Assembly (NCBI RefSeq): GCF_005503355.1 | Contig: NZ_SCMK01000015.1 | Coordinates: forward strand, 54,602 to 118,601 | Source: Sphingomonas sp. 1F27F7B | GTDB taxonomy: Bacteria; Pseudomonadota; Alphaproteobacteria; Sphingomonadales; Sphingomonadaceae | DNA length: 64,000 nt | Direction of reading: 5' to 3' | In this document: positions 8,342 to 17,463 of the stretch, one piece after another | Layout of the letters: every line of letters starts with the position of its first letter | Position numbering within the stretch: the first letter of the stretch is position 1 | Position numbers and translations under genes: made by a program | Notes under the pieces: model-generated | Told to the model about the DNA's origin: nothing | Database searches by the model: none | The model's input: the letters and a program-made list of their open reading frames with translations, nothing else

Positions 8342-9414
8342 GTCGATCCGACTTTTGGCGAGGGCGGCGTGTACTCGTCACCGGTCACACCGGTTTCAAG
8401 GGCAGCTGGTTGAGCCTGTGGCTGCAGGCCATGGGCGCGGAAGTCACTGGCTATGCGCTGGAGGTTCCGACTGAGCCAAGTCTGTTCCGCATCGCTCGGA
8501 TCGAGCAGGGAATGCGATCGGAGATTGGGGACATCCGCGATCGGGAGCGCCTGGCGCAAGTCGTTCGCGAGGCGCGACCGGAGGTGTTGCTGCATCTCGC
8601 TGCCCAGCCGCTGGTGCGGGAGTCGTTCCGCGATCCGATCGAGACCTATTCGGTCAATGTGGTTGGGACGGCGACGGTCCTCGATGTCGCGCGTGAGGCG
8701 CCCGGGCTGCGCGCGATCCTCTCGGTCACGAGTGACAAATGCTATGAGAACCGGGAATGGGTCTATGGCTATCGCGAAAACGACCCGATGGGAGGATATG
8801 ATCCGTACAGCAGCAGCAAGGGCTGCGCTGAACTCGTTTCGTCGGCCTTCCGCTCTTCCTATTTCAGCCCCGCCCGGCACGCCGATCATGGCGTGGCGAT
8901 GGCGACTGCGCGTGCGGGAAATGTGATCGGGGGTGGAGACTGGGCAGCCGACAGGCTTGTACCGGACATTCTCGAGGCTTTTGCGCAGGACCGCAAGGTG
9001 ATCATCCGCAATCCTCTTGCAGTGCGGCCGTGGCAGCATGTGCTCGAGTCTATCGGGGGCTATCTGCTGTTGGTGGAGCGGCTTCTCGCGGAAGGGCCTG
9101 CCTATGCCTCGGGCTGGAACTTTGGTCCGGAGGATCAGGATATCCGTCCAGTCTCCTGGATCGTTGATGAAATGGCGCGCCGTTGGGGCAATGGTGCGGG
9201 CTGGGAGCAGGATCCTGGTGCCAACCCGCATGAGGCGCATCTTCTGCGGCTCGACATTTCCAAGGCCCGGATTGAACTGGGTTGGCGGCCGAGCTGGTCG
9301 CTGGACGTCGCGCTGGACCGTATCGTTGAATGGCATCGCCAATATCTGGCCGGTGCCGATATGCGCGCCGTGACGTTGGGGCAGATCGCGGCGTTTCAGG
9401 AGAGCAGGGCATGA
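8338..9414 (+). CDS. rfbG: CDP-glucose 4,6-dehydratase
   Basis: The product is a 358-residue short-chain dehydrogenase. It has a Rossmann GHTGFKGSW motif (about 17-25), a [12 protein letters not shown] segment near 89-100, Thr/Ser in [12 protein letters not shown], and a catalytic YSSSK (YxxxK) near 162-166. The GTG at 8338 is chosen because GGAGGA (8327-8332) sits 5 nt upstream and the resulting start, MSRSDFWRG, matches family N-termini. The GTGA overlap couples it to rfbF. It forms CDP-4-keto-6-deoxy-D-glucose, the branch point for the genes that follow. Confidence 0.94.
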   Translation: MSRSDFWRGRRVLVTGHTGFKGSWLSLWLQAMGAEVTGYALEVPTEPSLFRIARIEQGMRSEIGDIRDRERLAQVVREARPEVLLHLAAQPLVRESFRDPIETYSVNVVGTATVLDVAREAPGLRAILSVTSDKCYENREWVYGYRENDPMGGYDPYSSSKGCAELVSSAFRSSYFSPARHADHGVAMATARAGNVIGGGDWAADRLVPDILEAFAQDRKVIIRNPLAVRPWQHVLESIGGYLLLVERLLAEGPAYASGWNFGPEDQDIRPVSWIVDEMARRWGNGAGWEQDPGANPHEAHLLRLDISKARIELGWRPSWSLDVALDRIVEWHRQYLAGADMRAVTLGQIAAFQESRA

Positions 9415-10337
9415 GCGCGACCTCGCGCCAGCGGGTATTCGTCACGGGTGCCACAGGCTTTGTCGGTTCCTTCTTGACACGACAGTTGGTCGAGGCGGGG
9501 CGCGATGTGGCTATCCTGCTGCGGCCGACCAGCGACAGCTGGCGGATCGCGGACGTTATCGACCGTGTTCATGTCATTGATGGCACGATGGAGGACGTGG
9601 CGGGCTTTGCCCCCAGGCTTGCAGATTTCCGACCGGATGCCGTGGCCCATCTGGCATGGCGCGGTGTGACCAACCAGTTCCGCAACGACGTTAGCCAGAC
9701 CTTGAACGTCGCGGAGAGTATCGCACTCTATTCCAGTGCGCGCGCGAGTGGTTGCGAGCGGTTCGTCGGCATGGGCTCGCAGGCGGAATACGGCCCGGTA
9801 TCGGCACGGCTGGACGAGACGGTGCCGACCCGGCCGACAACGGTCTATGGTGCGGCGAAACTCTCCACGGCACTCATGCTGGAGCGTCTGGCGGAAGCGG
9901 ACGGTTTGTCGTTCGCGTGGCTCCGCCTTTTCTCCTCGTACGGACCCAAGGACGATTTGAGCTGGCTGATCCCTTACATGGCGCGGCGTCTGCTGGCAGG
10001 CGAGCGGCCGGCGCTAACGCCGGGCGAGCAGATTTGGGACTATATCTATGTCGAGGATGCCGCTGCAGCGGTCGCCGCGGCTCTCGACAGTGCCGCGACC
10101 GGGTGCTTCAACCTCGGATCGGGCGAAGGGCGACCGCTTCGATCGATCATTGAAAAGGTGAGAGATCAAATTGATCCCAACCTGGCGCTGGGCTTCGGCG
10201 AAGTTCCCTATCGGCCCGACCAGGTCATGCACCTTGAAGCGAATATCGACGCACTGAAGGCGGCGACGGGCTGGGAGCCGAGGGTTCCCATTGAAGAAGG
10301 ATTGGCCAAGACAATCTCTTGGCTTCGTACTGTATAG
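9411..10337 (+). CDS. NAD-dependent epimerase/reductase acting on a CDP-sugar
   Basis: The product is a 308-residue extended SDR. GATGFVGSF (about 13-21) binds NAD(P), HLAWRG lies near 82-87, GSQAEYGP near 122-129, and VYGAAK supplies the YxxxK pair near 146-150. It is closest in layout to CDP-sugar 4-reductases/epimerases such as abequose or paratose synthases. It overlaps rfbG by ATGA, so a CDP-4-keto sugar is the likely substrate. The dehydrase and reductase needed for 3-deoxygenation (RfbH, AscD) are absent from the window, so a classical dideoxyhexose is unlikely. Reduction after C-branching is an inference. Confidence 0.8.
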   Translation: MSATSRQRVFVTGATGFVGSFLTRQLVEAGRDVAILLRPTSDSWRIADVIDRVHVIDGTMEDVAGFAPRLADFRPDAVAHLAWRGVTNQFRNDVSQTLNVAESIALYSSARASGCERFVGMGSQAEYGPVSARLDETVPTRPTTVYGAAKLSTALMLERLAEADGLSFAWLRLFSSYGPKDDLSWLIPYMARRLLAGERPALTPGEQIWDYIYVEDAAAAVAAALDSAATGCFNLGSGEGRPLRSIIEKVRDQIDPNLALGFGEVPYRPDQVMHLEANIDALKAATGWEPRVPIEEGLAKTISWLRTV

Positions 10338-10346
10338 GGCTGAAGA

Positions 10347-11498
10347 ATGTCGAATTGTAGGCTTTGTGGCCGAGCTGACCTGGCTCTGGTTCTCTCGATG
10401 GCGCGTCTTCCGCGAAATATTCAGCGACTCTTCACCGAAGAAACGCTGCATGAAGACAGAGTGATTTCGCTCAGTATCTATCGCTGCATGTCTTGCAGGT
10501 TCGTGCAGCTAAGCGATACCCTCGACGATGATTACTATGATGATTATCTGATGACGACGTCGCATTCGAATCAGATGCAGAGCTATCAGCGTGACCAAGC
10601 CCAGGATTTTGTCATACGCTTCGACTTGAAGGGTAAGCATGTTCGCGAAATGGGCTGTGGCGATGGGAATTACCTGGACCATCTGCGAGAGGCCGGTGCG
10701 GTAGTTTCCGGCATCGAGCCGTCAAAACGCTTCCGAGCATTGGCTGTGGAGAAGGGCTATGCGGTCGAGGCTGGCTATGTGACGGCTGACCGTCGCCTCG
10801 CCGACGGCCCATTTGACGGCTTCGTAACGCGCCAGGTGCTCGAGCACGTTCCCGACATCAATGATTTTCTCATCGGGATTCGCCGCAATCTCAAGCCTGG
10901 GGCTTATGGCCTGATTGAGGTTCCCAGCCTGGAAAAGGCGTTGGAGGATCGGCGATTCTATGATTTCTTCCCCGATCACCTGAACTATTTCTCGCTCGAA
11001 ACGCTCGCCCTGGCGTGCAAGCTCAATGGGTTTGACGTTATCGACACATTCTTCGGAATGCACGGCGAGTATAATATCGCATTGGTTGTCAACCGCGAGG
11101 AAGACGACTTTGCGCCGGTCCAGCAATGCGTTGAAAACCTTTCATCTGACATTCGCGATTTCGTCGCCCGGAATCGCGCTGCCGGTAGGCGGGTGGCGAT
11201 CTGGGGTGCCGGGGGCAAGGGGCTCAGCGTGCTTGCTGCGGCCGGTGTGACGGACGCTGACATTCTGGTGGACGGTGATCCGCACAAGAGGGGGATGATC
11301 ACTCCGGTCTCGCATCTGAAGGTAAGCGCCCCGGACGAACTGCGTGCTTACCCCGATGCGGCGGTGTTGATCACAGCAATGGCGTATCGCCAGGAAATCG
11401 AACGGACGCTGCTGGAGGACTATGGCTTCCGGGGAGAACTGGCAGTGCTGGCGGAGCGACTGGAGATTGTTAGAAAGAGCGATGCGCACAATGGGTGA
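10347..11498 (+). CDS. SAM-dependent C-methyltransferase-like protein for NDP-sugar
   Basis: The 383-residue, three-part architecture is that of NDP-hexose C-methyltransferases (TylC3/CloU type). An N-terminal zinc-binding region has CRLCG (about 4-8) and YRCMSC (about 46-51). The central class I SAM domain has the glycine motif EMGCGDGNYLDHL near 94-106. A C-terminal domain contains IWGAGGKGLSVLAAAG near 283-298, a Rossmann-like half typical of this family. It sits 9 bp after the SDR and before the split transketolase. The family methylates a carbon next to a ketone on a nucleotide sugar. The sugar and position here are unknown. Confidence 0.82.
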   Translation: MSNCRLCGRADLALVLSMARLPRNIQRLFTEETLHEDRVISLSIYRCMSCRFVQLSDTLDDDYYDDYLMTTSHSNQMQSYQRDQAQDFVIRFDLKGKHVREMGCGDGNYLDHLREAGAVVSGIEPSKRFRALAVEKGYAVEAGYVTADRRLADGPFDGFVTRQVLEHVPDINDFLIGIRRNLKPGAYGLIEVPSLEKALEDRRFYDFFPDHLNYFSLETLALACKLNGFDVIDTFFGMHGEYNIALVVNREEDDFAPVQQCVENLSSDIRDFVARNRAAGRRVAIWGAGGKGLSVLAAAGVTDADILVDGDPHKRGMITPVSHLKVSAPDELRAYPDAAVLITAMAYRQEIERTLLEDYGFRGELAVLAERLEIVRKSDAHNG

Positions 11499-12312
11499 TC
11501 GAATGGATCTCGAGGCTGTGCGGGAACTCGCCGCTGATACTCGGCGGGAGGTGCTGAAGATGGTGCATCGCGCCAAGGCTTCGCATGTCGGCAGCTGTTT
11601 CTCCATCGCGGACATGCTGGCGGTACTCTATGGCCATGTCATGAGCGTCGATCCGGTCCATGCGGATCGGCCGGATCGCGATCGGCTGATCGTCAGCAAG
11701 GGGCATGCCGCCGCCGCTGTCTACGCAGTGCTAGCGAATCGCGGCTTTTTCCCGCGCGAATGGCTTGACGAGTATTCGGTCAATGGATCGCTGCTGACGG
11801 GGCATGTGTCGCACGCGGTGCCGGGAGTGGAATTGTCCACGGGTTCGCTCGGCCATGGTCTTTCCGTGGGGGCGGGCCTTGCTCTCGGCGCTCGACTTCA
11901 GGGCGCGGCATGGCGGTCGTTCGTTATTCTGAGCGACGGAGAATGCGACGAAGGATCCATCTGGGAGGCCGCGATGTTCGCGGGTCATCATCAGCTGACC
12001 AACCTCGTTGCGCTGGTCGACTACAACAAGATCCAGAGCTTCGGCCGGGTCGACGAAGTGCTTCGGCTCGAGCCGTTCGCCGACAAGTGGACCAGCTTCG
12101 GCTGGCAGGTAACGGAAGTCGATGGCCATGATCATACCGCTCTTGCCGAGGCGCTGGCCGACAAGGGGGGCGACAAGCCGAACCTGCTCCTCTGTCACAC
12201 CGTGAAGGGAAGGGGGGTCAGCTTCATGGAAGATCGCCTGGAATGGCACTATAAATCGCCGAATGACGAACAGCTTGCGCAAGCAATTGCAGAAATTGGG
12301 TCTGTGCAGTGA
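11491..12312 (+). CDS. Transketolase-like protein, N-terminal (thiamine-diphosphate binding) subunit
   Basis: The 273-residue subunit corresponds to the pyrophosphate-binding half of transketolase. It contains HVGSCFSIADMLAVLY (about 28-43), KGHAAAAVYAVL, GSLGHGLSVGAGLALGAR, the Mg/ThDP motif SDGECDEGSIWEA and NKIQSFG. The first Gly of the usual GDGE motif is Ser. Three in-frame ATGs (11482, 11491, 11503) are possible; 11491 is adopted with modest certainty. The gene overlaps the methyltransferase stop. It pairs with the next gene to make one active enzyme. Its position in a CDP-sugar operon suggests two-carbon transfer to a keto-sugar rather than central metabolism. Confidence 0.88.
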   Translation: MGDRMDLEAVRELAADTRREVLKMVHRAKASHVGSCFSIADMLAVLYGHVMSVDPVHADRPDRDRLIVSKGHAAAAVYAVLANRGFFPREWLDEYSVNGSLLTGHVSHAVPGVELSTGSLGHGLSVGAGLALGARLQGAAWRSFVILSDGECDEGSIWEAAMFAGHHQLTNLVALVDYNKIQSFGRVDEVLRLEPFADKWTSFGWQVTEVDGHDHTALAEALADKGGDKPNLLLCHTVKGRGVSFMEDRLEWHYKSPNDEQLAQAIAEIGSVQ

Positions 12313-13250
12313 GAAACGCATTTATCGATGAACTTTGCCTGCTCGCCGAAGAGGACGAGAGCATTGTGCTTCTGTGTGGAGATCTTGGTTTCTCCGTGCT
12401 TGAGCGCTTCAGTGAACGCTTCCCTGATCGATATTACAATGTCGGTATTGCCGAGCAGAACATGCTTGGTCTTGCCGCAGGGCTGGCGATGACGGGATGG
12501 ACTGTTATCACCTACTCGATCGCGAATTTCGGCACGGTTCGATCGCTGGAGCAACTGCGCAACGATGTTTGCTATCATGATCGCAGCGTTATCTGCGTCT
12601 CGGTAGGTACCGGAGCCGCCTATGGCTCTCAGGGATACACGCATCACGGGATTGAAGATCTCGGTTTCCTCAAAATGCTGCCGAATATCGAGGTTGCCTC
12701 TCCCGGGGATGCGCATGAAGTGCGCTGGGCGCTGCGGCATCTCGTCGAACGGCGGCGGCCGGGGGCGCTTCGCCTCGGGCGTGGCGGGGAGCCGCTGGTT
12801 CATCAAGGCCCGATTGCCGAAGCGACTCTGGCGGGTGCGTTGGCGATCAACCTTGGTGGTGCCGATGTTCGTTTCCTTTCCACCGGTGCAATTCTCCCCG
12901 AGGTGGTGGCAGCGGCGGAAAGCCTCGGGGCGGAAGGCTTCGATGTCGGTGTTGTCAGCGTGCCTTTCGTAACCGCGCTGGATGAGGATATCGTGGCGAA
13001 CCTGCTCGCGGGAACGCGGCTCATGGTCACCGTCGAAGAGCATCTCGCGACTGGCGGGCTCGGGGGCGTTGTCGCCGAATTCGCGGCATCCATGCCGTCG
13101 CATCCGCCCGTGCTGCGCCGCGGCATCGCGCATCCCCCGCCCAAGGTGGCGCTTGATCAGAACGCCATGCGCAAACATCACGGGTTCGACCGGGAGAGCT
13201 TGATCACTCTGGTCCGCTCGCACCTTGGCACCGCCGCTAAGCGCTCTTGA
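12309..13250 (+). CDS. Transketolase-like protein, C-terminal subunit
   Basis: The 313-residue partner provides the pyrimidine-binding and C-terminal domains. It has GDLGFSVLERF near the start, YYNVGIAEQNMLGLAAGLA near 42-60 with the catalytic Glu that activates thiamine, HHGIEDLGFLKMLPN near 112-126, and VEEHLATGGLGG in the C-terminal domain. The start is GTG, overlapping the stop of the first subunit (GTGA). Split transketolases of this kind occur in biosynthetic clusters. The most economical reading is transfer of a ketol unit onto a CDP-4-keto-6-deoxy sugar, giving a branched-chain residue of the exopolysaccharide. Confidence 0.88.
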   Translation: MRNAFIDELCLLAEEDESIVLLCGDLGFSVLERFSERFPDRYYNVGIAEQNMLGLAAGLAMTGWTVITYSIANFGTVRSLEQLRNDVCYHDRSVICVSVGTGAAYGSQGYTHHGIEDLGFLKMLPNIEVASPGDAHEVRWALRHLVERRRPGALRLGRGGEPLVHQGPIAEATLAGALAINLGGADVRFLSTGAILPEVVAAAESLGAEGFDVGVVSVPFVTALDEDIVANLLAGTRLMVTVEEHLATGGLGGVVAEFAASMPSHPPVLRRGIAHPPPKVALDQNAMRKHHGFDRESLITLVRSHLGTAAKRS

Positions 13251-13253
13251 GTC

Positions 13254-14246
13254 ATGAACCGGGCAAGGATCACGATCGCCATACCGACCTTCAATCGGGT
13301 GGAGACGATCCAAGCAAATATTGCGTCGATCATTGGCGGTTTGCCTTCCTGGGTCGAGATCCTGATCTGCGACAACGCTTCGGAGCCCGCGGTCGAATTC
13401 GACCCGGAGATCTGGGCGACCGCCGAAGCGAAGGGCGTCCGGATGCGGGTCCATCGCAATCCGGCCAATGTCGGGGCGCCTGCCAACATCCTGCGTCTCT
13501 TCGAGCTCGTGGAGACGGAATGGCTATTACTGCTTGGCGACGACGATCCGTTGCTCCCCGAGCAACTGGATTCGATTGCCGAATGCGTTGCGCGTCATCC
13601 TGAAAGCGCAATATTCAAGTTCAGCTCGCCCTATGGGCAGTATGAAGCCGAAACGGTGGCGCGGAATTTCGTCGAGCTGATGGAGAAGGGTGGCGATTTC
13701 AATCACCTGCTCTTTATGTCGACCTATCTCTACAACGTTCGGGAATGTCGCCCGTATCTGCGTTACGGCTATCTGATGGCGCTCGCGGCGGCAACGCAGC
13801 TGGCCATCGCGATCATGGCATCTCTGGAGGGCAAGCAGATCGTTCTCTCGCCGCTGCTCATCACGCGAGCAAGGCGAGCTGAAGCGGCCTGGTCGCCGGC
13901 CGATGTGCGACTGAACTTCTATCATCTGACGGATCTGCCCCTGACGCCGCAGCATCGGCGATTGTTGCGCGCCAAGATCTATGCGGCGCACAATATATTC
14001 CGGGAGTTTCTGGACATTGCGTCGGTGCATGCGTCTCAGCCTGCCGAGGCTGCCTATATCCGGCAGAAGGCAATGAATGTGCATCGTGTCCACGGCCATG
14101 GTTTTAAGCGCTGGGTGGCTCGATTGCTGTTGCTGCTTGGGCGCATTACCGGGCCGCGCCTTTTGGGTGGCTTCAAGGTGCTATATGTACGCGCAAAGGG
14201 GCAGGCATATCAGCATGTTTTCACCAGCCGCCACGATCGCCTGTAA
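13254..14246 (+). CDS. Family 2 glycosyltransferase
   Basis: The 330-residue protein has a GT-A domain: TIAIPTFNRVETIQAN (about 7-22), ILICDNAS near 36-43, NVGAPANILRLFE, and LLLLGDDDPLLPEQL near 94-108 carrying the DxD-type motif. A basic, hydrophobic C-terminal stretch (FKRWVARLLLLLGRI) suggests membrane association. It lies 3 bp after the transketolase pair and is likely the transferase that uses the modified CDP-sugar. That is inference from position only. Confidence 0.87.
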   Translation: MNRARITIAIPTFNRVETIQANIASIIGGLPSWVEILICDNASEPAVEFDPEIWATAEAKGVRMRVHRNPANVGAPANILRLFELVETEWLLLLGDDDPLLPEQLDSIAECVARHPESAIFKFSSPYGQYEAETVARNFVELMEKGGDFNHLLFMSTYLYNVRECRPYLRYGYLMALAAATQLAIAIMASLEGKQIVLSPLLITRARRAEAAWSPADVRLNFYHLTDLPLTPQHRRLLRAKIYAAHNIFREFLDIASVHASQPAEAAYIRQKAMNVHRVHGHGFKRWVARLLLLLGRITGPRLLGGFKVLYVRAKGQAYQHVFTSRHDRL

Positions 14247-14384
14247 GTCTCGCCTCCCTCATCTCGCAGCGGGCTTCCGGAGGGGCCCGACGATACTATG
14301 GATGCGCGAATATTCCTGCACCGGAAGGAAGCTTGAGGTGATTACCCCTGGACGATCGTCGCGCCGAGCGACGGGGCGAAAGCG

Positions 14385-15929
14385 ATGAGGAGGGGCCGGG
14401 CTTCCGCGGATGTCGGGCATTCCGGAATCACCCGACGCAGCGCGTTGGGCGTGGCGGCGGGGCTGACTGCTACCTCCGCCGTCGCCAGCGAGCGGACGGC
14501 TTCAGGCCCGCAGGAGAGTGTCGTCGACCATGGCGCAGTCGGCGACGGAGTGGCTGACGACACCGCCAGTATCCAGGCGTCGATTGATCGGGCCTATGCG
14601 CGCGGCGGCGGCGTGGTTTGGTTGCCGCGCGGCAACTTCCGGATCGAGGGAAGCTTGCGCGGCAAGCCTGGCGTCTCGATTGTCGGGCAAGGATCGCTCG
14701 CATCCAGATTGTTGAAGGTGGGGAAGGGGGACTGCCTCGTCTATGGCACGGGCACGGGCCTTGATGATTCCGATGTCGAGCGGGTCTCGCTCGAGAAATT
14801 TGCGATCATCGGCGAGCCCCGTAGCGGGCATCTGTTCTGGGGACGCAAGGCGGCGACGGCCTTTGCGCTGCGCGATCTGTACGTCGAAGGTGGGAACAGT
14901 CCCCTCTTTCTCGACGGCTGCTATTCGCTCCTGATGGAGAATGTCCAGGTCCGTGCTGCCGAGACCGGCGACAATATTTCAGTCAACGCCGTGAGCCACA
15001 ATGTGATGTTGCTCCAGGTGGCTTCTCAAGTCGCGAAGGCTGGTGCCGGCATTGCGATCACCGGGTGCAGCGGGCCGATTATCCTGGGCGGCAAGCTCGA
15101 ATACAATCAGCGCGACCAGCTGCGTATTGGGCAGGCTTGTCGGGGCGTGCTCATTTCGGGGCTGTACATCGAAGGTATTCAGCCCTCTGCAAGCGACTAT
15201 GCCGGCATCACGGTGGAGGACGTCGACACGGTCGTGATCCAGGGCGGGTTCTTCGATGCAACGCAAGGGGATGCGAAGAGCCATCCCGGAGGCGGGGCGA
15301 TGGGTACCGATGGCACCGGGACCTACATAAGGGCGCGGGGCCAGACGTCACGGTTGATTTGCTCCGGCTATGGATTCGCCAGCATTGCGCCGACGCAACG
15401 GCATGTCGACATCGCCGCCACTGCCGAAGCGTGCGAAGTGACGATTCCGTTCGGGGCCTCCTTTGCCAACGCTGCCCCGCAGCGCAACGTCGTGCGCTTC
15501 AGCGCAGGTGGCGATGGTCCAATCCTCGCGGCGCAGGGCGAACCGCAGAAAATCCGACACGGCACGACTTCGATTCTGGCTTTCTCCGCCGAAATCGAGG
15601 ACAGGCGCGACGAATGGAATGGGCGGGATAGCTTCACTCCGAGAGAGGATGGCTATTATGGCTGGAGCGGGTTCATCCAACTCCTTGACGTAGCGGGTGG
15701 TTCGAATGCAGCGATCATCCTGTATGATGCGACGGCGAACATGCCGGTAGCCAGGCTTGACCGCTGTCTTGGGGCGGGCTCGCCGAGCATCGACTTCTCC
15801 TTCCGCGAGAGGTTGTCGCTCCGGCGAAAATATCAGCTGAGGCTTACCTATTCCGATGGCGAAGGGCGCGGCCGCGCGACCTCAGGCCGGGCCGCTTCCA
15901 ATCGTATGTCAATCGAAAAAATGAAGTAG
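14385..15929 (+). CDS. Tat-exported right-handed beta-helix protein (pectate-lyase-3-like)
   Basis: The 514-residue protein begins with a twin-arginine signal (TRRSALGVAAGLTATSAVAS, about 17-36). The first repeat has the family sequence VVDHGAVGDGVADDTASIQ and GGGVVWLPRGNF, typical of pectate-lyase-3/GH55-like beta-helices. Long beta-helix repeats run to about residue 340. The last 130 residues (HGTTSILAFSAEI onward) look like a C1q/TNF-like beta-sandwich cap. Sphingan loci carry comparable lyases that trim the polymer. No catalytic residues are certain, so it could be a lyase, a hydrolase or a polymer-binding protein. Confidence 0.75.
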   Translation: MRRGRASADVGHSGITRRSALGVAAGLTATSAVASERTASGPQESVVDHGAVGDGVADDTASIQASIDRAYARGGGVVWLPRGNFRIEGSLRGKPGVSIVGQGSLASRLLKVGKGDCLVYGTGTGLDDSDVERVSLEKFAIIGEPRSGHLFWGRKAATAFALRDLYVEGGNSPLFLDGCYSLLMENVQVRAAETGDNISVNAVSHNVMLLQVASQVAKAGAGIAITGCSGPIILGGKLEYNQRDQLRIGQACRGVLISGLYIEGIQPSASDYAGITVEDVDTVVIQGGFFDATQGDAKSHPGGGAMGTDGTGTYIRARGQTSRLICSGYGFASIAPTQRHVDIAATAEACEVTIPFGASFANAAPQRNVVRFSAGGDGPILAAQGEPQKIRHGTTSILAFSAEIEDRRDEWNGRDSFTPREDGYYGWSGFIQLLDVAGGSNAAIILYDATANMPVARLDRCLGAGSPSIDFSFRERLSLRRKYQLRLTYSDGEGRGRATSGRAASNRMSIEKMK

Positions 15930-16109
15930 TGGACAATCCATCTCGGTTTTTCGCGCGTCGGCGCTGCCTCTGTACCAGTCCTTGTGGACGGTATATGGGC
16001 TTTGCAGCGAACGGAAAGGGGCCTAGGCCCTTGCGGCTATGATGCCATATGGGGCCACAGAAGTCAGAATTTGCCTCCGGGAAATATTTGACCTGGGATT
16101 CACTCAACA

Positions 16110-17408
16110 ATGACACAGATCTTGATGCAGAGCTTCCGCAAATCTCGGTTGGATTTCCTCCTGAGGGCGAGGTACCAGATATCTATTGGTATTCTTGTTG
16201 CCATAATCATTCCTGCCTTTGTGCAGGGCATGTTTACGGATATCTCTCTCAACAGATTCGTTCAGGTTAACACCGTTATCGGTGGGACGATGGCTCTCAT
16301 TATAGGGTATATATCCTATAGGAGAATTCACGTTTTTCCAGGAATCGTTTCCGGCGGCTACATAATTACCGCCTTTACGATAACGTTTAGCATTCTTGCC
16401 GTTACATTTATTATGCTGCGTATCGATTATACGCGCATGCAGCTGTTGAGTAGTTACCTGCTGACGTTGGTTACTTTTACATACATGCATTTGCGGTACT
16501 CTGCTCATCGGCCGCTTCTGCTTGGTGTTATCCCCAGTGATGGGGTGTCCTCGCTGCCGAACGCCGGGCGGGTGGTCTGGCATTATATTTCCGACCCTGA
16601 AGCGTCGCCTCCGGCGCTGCATGGCGTTGTCGTCGATTTGAACGCGGATCACTCGGCGGAATGGAATGCGCGCATCGCGGATTTTGCGCTGAGTGGAACG
16701 CCGGTCTACCACTACAAGGAGGTGATCGAACAGATCACCGGGCGCGTCGAAATCGAGCATCTCTCGGAGAATACGCTCGGATCTTTGAATCCCAGCGACC
16801 TGTACCTCGAGATCAAGGGCGTGATCGACGTCGTCATTGCGGCGATCGCGCTGATTGTGCTGGCGCCTGCCCTTCTGATCGTGGCGGTGGTGGTGCGCCT
16901 GGATTCGCCGGGGCCTTCCTTGTATCGGCAGCAGCGGACCGGGTTTCGGGCACAGCCGTTCACTGCATATAAGTTCCGGACCATGCGCGTTGCGGCGTCG
17001 CAGGAGAATCTCAGCGACGCCGAGGCGCGGAAGAGTGCGATGACGAGCGATAGGGATTCTCGTATCACGAGAGTGGGGGCCTTTTTGCGCCGGACTCGCA
17101 TTGACGAGCTGCCGCAGCTGTTCAACATGCTCAAGGGGGAAATGAGCATGATCGGGCCGCGGCCCGAGGCGATGGTTCTGACAAAGTGGTACGAGAAAGA
17201 GATACCTTTCTATCATTATCGCCATATCATCAAACCGGGACTTACGGGCTGGGCCCAGGTAAATCAGGGGCACGTCACCGAGGTTGACGATATACGCGAG
17301 AAGCTCAATCTGGATTTTTACTACGTAAAGAATTTCTCTTTCTGGCTCGATATATTGATAACGATCAGAACTATTCAGACGATCATTACCGGGTCAGGCG
17401 CCCGCTGA
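16110..17408 (+). CDS. Polyprenyl-phosphate sugar-1-phosphate transferase (priming enzyme)
   Basis: The 432-residue inner-membrane protein starts repeat-unit assembly by moving a hexose-1-phosphate from a UDP-sugar to undecaprenyl phosphate. Four hydrophobic segments lie between about 23 and 130. A soluble loop follows, then a membrane anchor near 233-260 and the bacterial sugar-transferase domain. That domain has the motifs YKFRTM, DELPQLFNMLKGEMSMIGPRP and PGLTGWAQV. The motifs are intact, so it should be active. The AT-rich codon use in the first third differs from neighbours. The start has no clear ribosome site; an ATG at 16125 is possible. Confidence 0.92.
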   Translation: MTQILMQSFRKSRLDFLLRARYQISIGILVAIIIPAFVQGMFTDISLNRFVQVNTVIGGTMALIIGYISYRRIHVFPGIVSGGYIITAFTITFSILAVTFIMLRIDYTRMQLLSSYLLTLVTFTYMHLRYSAHRPLLLGVIPSDGVSSLPNAGRVVWHYISDPEASPPALHGVVVDLNADHSAEWNARIADFALSGTPVYHYKEVIEQITGRVEIEHLSENTLGSLNPSDLYLEIKGVIDVVIAAIALIVLAPALLIVAVVVRLDSPGPSLYRQQRTGFRAQPFTAYKFRTMRVAASQENLSDAEARKSAMTSDRDSRITRVGAFLRRTRIDELPQLFNMLKGEMSMIGPRPEAMVLTKWYEKEIPFYHYRHIIKPGLTGWAQVNQGHVTEVDDIREKLNLDFYYVKNFSFWLDILITIRTIQTIITGSGAR

Positions 17409-17463
17409 ATATCGACCCGTTTGATGAGCTTTTGACCAAAACCATATGAGGACTGGATAGAAG

